Assembly: GCA_023260815.1 (NCBI GenBank)
Contig: JALQUE010000376.1
Location: forward strand, 1 to 5,742
Direction: 5' to 3'
Length of the DNA stretch: 5,742 bases
DNA from: Roseovarius sp.
GTDB taxonomy: Bacteria; Pseudomonadota; Alphaproteobacteria; Rhodobacterales; Rhodobacteraceae
Position numbers and translations under genes: made by a program. A model generated the notes under the pieces. It ran no database searches, was not told where the DNA came from, and saw only the letters and a list, made by a program, of their open reading frames with translations. Within the stretch, counting starts at the first letter, position 1, and the number at the start of each line of letters is the position of its first letter. This document shows positions 1-5,211 of the stretch, piece by piece.

Positions 1-1002
1 ATGGCGCAGAAACGCGACATCGCGGACCCGCGCACCGTGCGCGACTTTGCCAAGGCGGTGCAGACCAAGGAACGGCTGGACCTGCTCTGCGTGCTGACGG
101 TCTGCGACATTCGCGGCGTCGGCCCCGGCACCTGGAACAACTGGAAGGGGGCGCTGCTGCGCGCGCTCTACCGTCAGACACGCCGCGCGCTGGAGGACGG
201 GATGGAGGCCCTCACCCGCGAGAACCGCGGCACGGAGGCGCGCAAATCCCTGCGTGAGGCGCTTGCCAGCTGGGACGCGGCCGCCCTGCGCCATGAGACC
301 GGGCGCCACTATGACCCCTACTGGCAGGGCCTGCACGTGACCGCGCATGTGGTCTTTGCCAACCTGCTGCGCGACCTTCAGGAAAACGATGTCGCGATCG
401 ACATCCACCCCGACGATGACCGCGACGCCACCCGCGTCTGTTTCGCCATGCAGGACCATCCCGGCATCTTTTCGCGTCTCACCGGCGCGCTGGCGCTGGC
501 CGGGGCCAATATCGTCGATGCGCGCACCTTCACCACCAAGGACGGCTACGCCACCGCCGCCTTCTGGATTCAGGACGCCGAAGGTGCGCCCTATGAGGAC
601 ACGCGCATCCCGCGCCTGCGCCAGACCATCCACAAGATCCTGATGGGCGAGGTCGTCGCCCGCGAGGCGATGAAACCCAAGGACAAGCTCAAGAAGCGCG
701 AAAAGGCGTTTCGGGTGCCGACGCACATCACCTTCGACAACGACGGATCAGAGATCTTCACCATCATCGAGGTCGACACCCGCGATCGTCCCGGCCTGCT
801 CTATGATCTGACCCGGACGCTGGCCAACGCGAATGTCTACATCAACTCAGCCGTGATCGCGACCTATGGGGAACAGGTGGTCGATACCTTCTACGTCAAG
901 GACATGTTCGGCCTGAAATTCCACTCCGAGGCCAAGCAGAAGGCGTTGGAAAAGAAACTTCGCAGCGCCATCGCCGAAGGGGCCGAGCGCGCCGAAACCT
1001 GA
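1..1002 (+). CDS. glnD: Bifunctional PII uridylyltransferase/uridylyl-removing enzyme, C-terminal part (5' truncated by the window edge)
   Basis: GlnD uridylylates PII proteins (GlnB/GlnK) when glutamine is low and removes the UMP when glutamine is high, passing nitrogen status to glutamine synthetase and the NtrBC system in the cytoplasm. The fragment opens with the end of the HD-domain region: residues 35-49 read CDIRGVGPGTWNNWK, the family's DIR..GP..WN.WK motif. Two ACT domains follow, at about residues 144-200 (DHPGIF at 152-157) and 251-325 (DRPGLL at 262-267). Tandem C-terminal ACT domains are the glutamine sensor of this family. GlnD is usually about 900-950 residues and only 333 are here. 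The nucleotidyltransferase domain and most of the HD domain therefore lie upstream, and the ATG at position 1 is almost certainly an internal methionine. The gene ends in TGA at 1000-1002, 18 bases before the convergent repressor gene. No frameshift or internal stop is seen. Confidence 0.95.
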   Translation: MAQKRDIADPRTVRDFAKAVQTKERLDLLCVLTVCDIRGVGPGTWNNWKGALLRALYRQTRRALEDGMEALTRENRGTEARKSLREALASWDAAALRHETGRHYDPYWQGLHVTAHVVFANLLRDLQENDVAIDIHPDDDRDATRVCFAMQDHPGIFSRLTGALALAGANIVDARTFTTKDGYATAAFWIQDAEGAPYEDTRIPRLRQTIHKILMGEVVAREAMKPKDKLKKREKAFRVPTHITFDNDGSEIFTIIEVDTRDRPGLLYDLTRTLANANVYINSAVIATYGEQVVDTFYVKDMFGLKFHSEAKQKALEKKLRSAIAEGAERAET

Positions 1003-1011
1003 GCCGCACAG

Positions 1012-1037
1012 CCCGGCCGCTCATGTCAGCGGCCGGG
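1012..1037. terminator. GC-rich hairpin between convergent glnD and the LacI-family gene (possible bidirectional terminator)
   Basis: A perfect 10-bp inverted repeat, CCCGGCCGCT (1012-1021) and AGCGGCCGGG (1028-1037), closes a 6-base loop (1022-1027). It starts 9 bases after the glnD stop. It also contains the stop codon of the reverse-strand gene (1021-1023), so the last few codons of that gene lie in the stem. Position and symmetry suit a shared terminator for converging transcripts. Neither side has a run of T, so it is not a textbook intrinsic terminator and may act by stalling polymerase or protecting 3' ends. Confidence 0.6.
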
Positions 1038-2046
1038 TGGTGCCCCTCACGATACAGTTCAGATCACAGCGATAGCGGAACATCTCGCGCGTCTCGGACA
1101 GGATCAGCCCGGTCAGTCTCTGGCCCGCCACCTTGCCGATATCTTCGGCCGGGATGCGCACCGTGGTCAGCCCCGGCTCCATATCCAGCGAGCCGTTGAA
1201 ATCCCCGATCCCGATCACCGACACATCCCCCGGCACCGATAGCCCGCGGCTTTGCACGCCAAAGATCGCGCCCTGTGCAATCACGTCATTGCCGCAGACC
1301 AGTGCCGTTGGCCGTTGGTCGCTGTCCAGCATGCCGCGCACCGCCTGCTTGGCCAGCGTGATGCTGTAGGGCGATTCCTGCCGCCATGCGTCGCGCACCT
1401 CGACGCCATGGGTGCGGATCTCCTCCATTGCCCCCTCCAGCCGCTGGCGGGCGCGGTCATTGCCCTCGATGCTTGGAAAGATCAGCCCGATATCCCGGTG
1501 CCCGGCCTGCAGAAGATGTCGGGCCGCCAGTCGCCCCGCCTCGCGATTGTCGGCGCCCACGCAGGGCATGTCCGACGTGCCGGAATAGTTCCAGATCGCG
1601 ATGCACGGCATCTCCTGCTGACGCAACAGACGGAACGTGGCCTCGGAATGTTCCAGCCCGACAAGGGCGATCCCATCGACGCGATGTTCCATCAACTTGC
1701 GGATCATGTCGTATTCACGCTCCAGCGAATAACCATGCGACGCGATCAACAGGGTAAACCCCGCCTCGTCGATCGCGTCCGAGAAACTCTGAATCACCTC
1801 GGCAAAGATCGCATGGTTGATCGTCGGCACGATCAGCCCGATCGTGGCGTTCCTGCGCCCATGAATCGCCTGCGCCGCGCGGTTGCGGATATAGCCCAGC
1901 TTTTCGACCGCCCGGTTGATTCTCTTGCGGGTCGCAGGGTTCACAAGATCGGGGTGATTGAAGGCCCGCGACACCGTCGAAGCCGATACCTTCGCGGCAT
2001 TTGCCACAGCCACAATATCCGCTTTTTTTACTTTTTTATCAGTCAT
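1021..2046 (-). CDS. LacI-family transcriptional regulator, probable repressor of the divergent transporter operon
   Basis: A 341-residue protein, the usual length for the LacI/GalR family. The N-terminal helix-turn-helix covers residues 9-30, with the recognition helix at STVSRAFN (23-30). It is followed by the DNA-binding core helix (TRKRI, 39-43) and the family's LGY (50-52). The hinge helix is around 55-63. The rest is a periplasmic-binding-protein-like effector domain, with ADN at 165-167, GHRDI at 182-186, GND at 252-254 and GIGDF at 279-283, all family landmarks. The start is the ATG at 2044-2046; the codons after it are lysine rich and directly precede the HTH. The ribosome binding site is weak (GGA about 14 bases upstream). 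The gene diverges from tctA with 112 bases between them, the usual arrangement for a local repressor that also controls itself. The effector cannot be read from the sequence. The hinge has Gln59 and Ile61 where Arg and Leu are typical. Confidence 0.93.
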   Translation of the reverse strand: MTDKKVKKADIVAVANAAKVSASTVSRAFNHPDLVNPATRKRINRAVEKLGYIRNRAAQAIHGRRNATIGLIVPTINHAIFAEVIQSFSDAIDEAGFTLLIASHGYSLEREYDMIRKLMEHRVDGIALVGLEHSEATFRLLRQQEMPCIAIWNYSGTSDMPCVGADNREAGRLAARHLLQAGHRDIGLIFPSIEGNDRARQRLEGAMEEIRTHGVEVRDAWRQESPYSITLAKQAVRGMLDSDQRPTALVCGNDVIAQGAIFGVQSRGLSVPGDVSVIGIGDFNGSLDMEPGLTTVRIPAEDIGKVAGQRLTGLILSETREMFRYRCDLNCIVRGTTRPLT

Positions 2047-2070
2047 TTACGGCGATTTTTTCCGCATTTT

Positions 2071-2086
2071 ATGAAAACATTTGCAT
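2071..2086. promoter_or_regulatory. Candidate LacI-family operator
   Basis: The 16-mer ATGAAAACATTTGCAT is an imperfect palindrome. Six of its eight position pairs are complementary; the exceptions are the fourth pair and the central CA. The pattern ATGnAAAnnTTTnCAT fits the general LacI/GalR operator shape (outer TG/CA, inner A-tract/T-tract). It lies 25 bases upstream of the LacI gene start and 72 bases upstream of the tctA start, between the two divergent genes. The centre is CA rather than the usual CG. This is a visual match without a site model. Confidence 0.5.
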
Positions 2087-2142
2087 TACTATTTTCATGT
2101 TCTAGCCTTAACTGTCAAACGCCCATTGCGGCGGGAAGAGCC

Positions 2143-2150
2143 AAGGGAGG
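2143..2150 (+). promoter_or_regulatory. Ribosome binding site that sets the tctA start at TTG 2159
   Basis: AAGGGAGG at 2143-2150 is a strong Shine-Dalgarno sequence, 8 bases before the TTG at 2159-2161. The 10-mer CCAAGGGAGG that contains it (2141-2150) occurs again, exactly, before tctC (4157-4166), with the same 8- to 9-base spacing. No comparable site precedes the more distant in-frame TTG at 2081. Confidence 0.8.
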
Positions 2151-2158
2151 GGCACTTC

Positions 2159-3673
2159 TTGGAATTCATCGGATATTTCGACGAGGTCTTTCAGCCGATC
2201 TCGTTCATGCTTTTGCTGATCGGAACAATCGGGGGCCTCATTCTTGGGGCTACGCCGGGCCTGTCGCCTACAATGGCGGTGGCGCTGCTGATTCCGTTCA
2301 CCTTTCAACTGGAACCGGCACAAGGTCTGATCCTTCTGGGGGCTGCCTATACATCTACCGTCGCCGGCGGCGCGGTCAGTGCCATTCTGCTCAAGATACC
2401 CGGCGCACCGGCGAACATCGCCACCACGCTCGACGGGCACACCATGGCCACACAGGGCCGTGGCGCCGAGGCGCTGCAACTGTCGTTCATCTCGTCGGCC
2501 ATCGGCGGGGTGTTCGGGGTTATGCTGCTGATTTTCCTCACCCCGGCCCTGTCGAAATGGGCGCTCGCTTTCGGGCCGTCGCACCTGTTCTGGCTGGCGA
2601 TCCTCGGGGTGACGGTGATCGGAACGCTGGACAGCAACTCGGTCGTCAAGGGGCTGCTGTCGGGCTGCATCGGCATGTGGCTGGCCACCATCGGCTTTGA
2701 CGACATCATGGGCGCACAGCGCTTCATCTTCCACCCCGAACTGTCAGGCGGCATCAACATCATTCCCGCTCTGATCGGCCTGTTTGCCATTCCTCAGGTG
2801 CTGACGATGTTCGCGCAGGGCCGCAAAGCGGCTGACGCCGAAGTGCTGAAGGTTCAACGCCATCCGATCGGCGCCGCGATCCGCGAAACCTTTCGCCGCA
2901 GCCGGTCACTCACGATCGGCACGGGCATCGGTGCCTTCATCGGTCTCATTCCCGGTGTGGGCGGGCAGATCGCCGGGCTGGTGGCCTATGATCAGGCCAA
3001 GAAATTCAGCCCCGACCGCAAGAAATTCGGCACTGGCCATTCCGAAGGCGTGATCGCCGCCGAAAGCGCGAACAACGCCATGGTCGGCCCGTCACTGGTG
3101 CCGCTGCTGACGTTGTCCGTTCCCGGCAGCCCGACCGCCGCCGTGCTTTTGGGCGGGCTTTTGATCCACGGGATTTTCCCCGGCTCGGACCTGTTCGACA
3201 ATCACCCCGACGTGGCATGGACCTTCATCAACTCCATGCTGATCGGTCAGATCCTGATGTGCATCTTCGGTCTGTATGTCGCGGGCTTTGCCGCCCGTGT
3301 GGCACAGGTGCCGCAATCGGTGATGGCCGCCATCGTGCTGGGCCTGGCGGTGTTCGGCTCGTATTCGGTGCAGAACTCGATGGGGGATGTCTATGTCATG
3401 GCGGCGCTCGGTGTCGGCATGTACTTCCTCGAAAGGTTCGGCTTCGTGGCAGCGCCGCTGGTGCTGGGTCTGATCCTCGGTCCCATCGCCGAAGCCAACT
3501 TCATCCAAGGCGCGATGATCGCCGACGCGACCACAGGCCGCCTGCCCTACTTCTTCTCGGGCATGCTGAACCTGACGCTGATCTTCATCGTCGTCGCATC
3601 GGTCGTCTACTCGGTCTGGATGGAAATCCGGCAGCGCAAGCTTGATCGCAAGGACAAGGAGGCCCACGCATGA
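2159..3673 (+). CDS. tctA: Tripartite tricarboxylate transporter, large permease subunit (TctA family)
   Basis: The large integral membrane subunit of a TTT secondary transporter, which imports small carboxylate or sulfonate anions handed over by a periplasmic binding protein, normally driven by an ion gradient. From the TTG at 2159 it is 504 residues, the normal TctA length. The two family repeats are visible: GTIGGLILGATPGLSP at 22-37 and GTGIGAFIGLIPGVGG at 254-269. The second is followed by the conserved SEGVIAAESANNA (295-307) and VPGSPTAAVLLGG (321-333). About ten or more hydrophobic segments fill the rest, and the C-terminus is charged (RQRKLDRKDKE). The open frame continues upstream to a TTG at 2081, but those 26 residues are hydrophilic, translate the promoter/operator DNA and lack a ribosome binding site. 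The next methionine, residue 17, would cut the first membrane segment. It leads the operon and overlaps tctB by 4 bases. The substrate is not predictable from this subunit. Confidence 0.93.
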   Translation: MEFIGYFDEVFQPISFMLLLIGTIGGLILGATPGLSPTMAVALLIPFTFQLEPAQGLILLGAAYTSTVAGGAVSAILLKIPGAPANIATTLDGHTMATQGRGAEALQLSFISSAIGGVFGVMLLIFLTPALSKWALAFGPSHLFWLAILGVTVIGTLDSNSVVKGLLSGCIGMWLATIGFDDIMGAQRFIFHPELSGGINIIPALIGLFAIPQVLTMFAQGRKAADAEVLKVQRHPIGAAIRETFRRSRSLTIGTGIGAFIGLIPGVGGQIAGLVAYDQAKKFSPDRKKFGTGHSEGVIAAESANNAMVGPSLVPLLTLSVPGSPTAAVLLGGLLIHGIFPGSDLFDNHPDVAWTFINSMLIGQILMCIFGLYVAGFAARVAQVPQSVMAAIVLGLAVFGSYSVQNSMGDVYVMAALGVGMYFLERFGFVAAPLVLGLILGPIAEANFIQGAMIADATTGRLPYFFSGMLNLTLIFIVVASVVYSVWMEIRQRKLDRKDKEAHA

Positions 3674-4128
3674 GCCGCTGGCAACATATCATCCCATCGG
3701 GTCTCGTGGCCCTCACCGGCATCTGGATCTGCTGGGTCAGCTACACACAGCAACCGGCGCAGGCTTTCCTGTTTCCACGCCTGATCTCGACCGTATTCGT
3801 CGCGCTGGCACTGTGGACCTTCGCAAAGGCCCTCTTGGGCTGGTCGCGGGCGGGCGACGGCATCAGCCGCAGGATCATCGTGAACATCCTGCCGGGTCTG
3901 ATCGTGCTGCTCATCTACGTGTTCTGGGCGGCCAAGGCCCTTGGCTTCTACACCGCCAGCGCCATCGTCTTTTTCATCCTGCTGTCGATCTACGATCCCA
4001 ACCCTCATTCCGAGGTACGGAGCTGGATCAAGCGGGTCATCATCACCGTAGGCTTCGTGGTCATCATGTATGGCCTCTTTGCCCAGGTGCTCAACGTGTT
4101 CACGCCGAAAGAAGCGTTGTTCCAATAA
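3670..4128 (+). CDS. tctB: Tripartite tricarboxylate transporter, small membrane subunit (TctB family)
   Basis: A 152-residue membrane protein with the size, hydrophobicity and operon position of TctB, the poorly conserved small subunit that works with TctA in the inner membrane. Hydrophobic segments lie at about residues 7-26, 35-57, 69-88, 92-108 and 121-143. The second opens with FPRLIS (35-40), resembling the FPR motif common near the start of this family's second segment. The ATG overlaps the tctA stop as ATGA (3670-3673). Its ribosome binding site AAGGAGG (3656-3662) sits inside the last codons of tctA, 7 bases before the start, so the two subunits are probably translationally coupled. 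The gene ends in TAA, 47 bases before tctC, with no terminator between. Identification rests mainly on context and topology, because the family is weakly conserved. Confidence 0.88.
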   Translation: MSRWQHIIPSGLVALTGIWICWVSYTQQPAQAFLFPRLISTVFVALALWTFAKALLGWSRAGDGISRRIIVNILPGLIVLLIYVFWAAKALGFYTASAIVFFILLSIYDPNPHSEVRSWIKRVIITVGFVVIMYGLFAQVLNVFTPKEALFQ

Positions 4129-4175
4129 GTCCGGATGCAACCGGGTCAATCATCATCCAAGGGAGGAAAACCAAG

Positions 4176-5135
4176 ATGAGGAAATTACTGACAGGGGTCG
4201 CAACGGCCCTCGCACTGGCCGCGGCACCCGCAGTGGCACAGGACTATCCCGAACGTCCGCTGATGCTGATGGTCAGCTATGGCGCCGGCGGCGCAACCGA
4301 TTTCCAGGCGCGCATCGCCACCATGACGGCGGGCAACGAAGACGCCCTCGGGCAGCCCATCGCCATCGTCAACAAGCCCGGCGCGGGCGGTCGTGTGGGC
4401 TGGAACTGGCTGGCCACCCAAGCCGAGGCCGATGGCTACACGCTTGGCGCCTACAACGTGCCCCATTTCATCGCCCAGTCGATCGAGGGCGGCGTGGAAT
4501 ACTCCATCGACAGCTTCGAGCCGATCGCCAATTGGGGCGCTGACCCGGCGGTCTTCGTCGTCGGCGCCGACAGCGACTTCAACTCGATGGCCGATGTCGT
4601 GGCCTACGCCAAGGAAAACCCCGGCAAGCTGACCTTCTCGGGCGCGGGACTGTTCGTGGGTCACCACATCGCGGCGCTGCAGCTTGAACAGGCGGCAGGC
4701 GTGAAACTGGCCTACATCCCCAACAACAAGGGCGGCGCAGGCGCCATGAAGGCCGTGATCGCGGGCGAAGTGCTGGGTGGGGTCAACAACCTCTCCGACG
4801 CGTTCCGCGCCGCGGCTGCGGGCAACGTCAAGATCCTCGGCGTGTTCGACCTCGAGCGCAGCTCGTTCCTGCCCGACGTGCCGACCATGGTGGAACAGGG
4901 CTACGACATCGACAACGCCAGCGTGAACTTCCGCGGCGTCATGGTGCCCAAGGGCACCCCGCAAGAGGTGATCGACAAACTGGCCGCGACCGTCCCCGCC
5001 ATGTTCGAAAGCAAGCAGGTCCAAAGCAAGATGGAAGCCGGCGGCTCGCCGATGAAGATCATGGGCCGCGACGAGGTCATCGAGATGTGGAAGGCCCGTC
5101 AGGCAACACTCGAAAAACTGCTCGCAGGTCTCTGA
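4176..5135 (+). CDS. tctC: Periplasmic solute-binding protein of the TTT system (TctC/Bug family)
   Basis: A secreted binding protein that captures the substrate in the periplasm and delivers it to TctA/TctB. It is 319 residues, the usual TctC/Bug length. The signal peptide is clear: a basic start (MRKLL), a hydrophobic stretch (residues 6-17), and AVA at 19-21 before a likely cleavage ahead of QDYPERP. Family landmarks follow: YPERP (24-28), a glycine-rich loop with GAGGATD at 36-42 (usually PGGxxD), LGQP (58-61), NKPGAGGRVG (66-75), and later LPDVPTMVEQGY and VPKGTPQEVIDKL. Bug proteins hold a ligand carboxylate through main-chain contacts in such loops. The start is ATG 4176, supported by AAGGGAGGA at 4159-4167 and by the signal peptide; upstream in-frame sequence overlaps tctB and is not real. 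Bug proteins bind many acids, so the ligand stays open. Confidence 0.95.
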   Translation: MRKLLTGVATALALAAAPAVAQDYPERPLMLMVSYGAGGATDFQARIATMTAGNEDALGQPIAIVNKPGAGGRVGWNWLATQAEADGYTLGAYNVPHFIAQSIEGGVEYSIDSFEPIANWGADPAVFVVGADSDFNSMADVVAYAKENPGKLTFSGAGLFVGHHIAALQLEQAAGVKLAYIPNNKGGAGAMKAVIAGEVLGGVNNLSDAFRAAAAGNVKILGVFDLERSSFLPDVPTMVEQGYDIDNASVNFRGVMVPKGTPQEVIDKLAATVPAMFESKQVQSKMEAGGSPMKIMGRDEVIEMWKARQATLEKLLAGL

Positions 5136-5162
5136 CCCCTGCACCACTCACGCAAACCCATC

Positions 5163-5189
5163 GGACAGGGCGGACCGCCCGCCCTGTCC
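5163..5189 (+). terminator. Strong intercistronic hairpin after tctC (attenuator or mRNA-stabilising stem)
   Basis: GGACAGGGCGG (5163-5173) pairs perfectly with CCGCCCTGTCC (5179-5189), giving an 11-bp, mostly G-C stem with a 5-base loop. It lies 27 bases after the tctC stop and 22 bases before the aldehyde dehydrogenase start. No T-run follows; the next bases are ACCCTACC. The ribosome binding site of the next gene (5198-5205) is left free. Such stems between a binding-protein gene and its downstream partners often give partial termination or protect the upstream mRNA, raising binding-protein levels. Which applies here is inference. Confidence 0.65.
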
Positions 5190-5211
5190 ACCCTACCAAG
5201 GAAAGACCGAC

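Larger units (their letters stand above)
2047..2158. promoter_or_regulatory. Divergent control region between the LacI-family gene and tctA
   Basis: This 112-base gap must hold the promoters of both divergent transcripts. It is sharply AT-rich against its GC-rich surroundings: I count 22 G/C in the 70 bases 2041-2110. For the leftward gene, TAAAAT on the minus strand (2066-2071) is a plausible -10 box, with no convincing -35. For the rightward operon, TTGCAT (2081-2086) with TAGCCT (2103-2108) at 16-base spacing is a weak candidate, and TACTAT (2087-2092) is a possible -10 without a clear -35. The LacI-type pseudo-palindrome at 2071-2086 overlaps these candidates, so a bound repressor could block both directions. 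Individual promoter boxes are uncertain, but the regulatory role of the region is well supported by gene layout. Confidence 0.7.

Noticed and set aside
1..3. ATG at the first base as a true gene start
   Set aside because: The protein begins mid-family, in the region before the ACT domains of GlnD, and no upstream sequence is available. It is best read as an internal methionine of a truncated gene.
2057..2077. TTTTC...GAAAA inverted repeat left of the operator
   Set aside because: It is five bases with a 10-base gap in a T- and A-rich stretch, which is easily expected by chance, and it does not fit an operator or terminator layout.
2116..2129. CAAACG half-site resembling a LacI-family operator half near tctA
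   Set aside because: The matching right half (CGTTTG-like) is absent; the sequence continues CCCATTG, so there is no palindrome.
1252..2700. Long open frame (482 codons) on the plus strand across the LacI gene and into tctA
   Set aside because: It is antisense to a clear LacI-family protein and then out of frame with a clear TctA. Its translation is rich in Arg/His/Pro with no recognisable domain, as expected of a shadow frame in GC-rich DNA.
3642..4175. Upstream extension of the tctC frame through tctB
   Set aside because: The stretch is tctB read in another frame. The true tctC start at 4176 has a strong ribosome binding site and a signal peptide directly after it.
4129..4175. CCGG...CCGG in the tctB-tctC gap as a possible terminator
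   Set aside because: The pairing is only four bases, there is no T-run, and it lies within a same-strand operon.
4185..5147. Open frame of 320 codons on the minus strand opposite tctC
   Set aside because: It mirrors almost the whole of tctC, has shadow-frame composition (His, Gly, Asp, Arg) and no ribosome binding site or domain. tctC itself has a signal peptide and family motifs.
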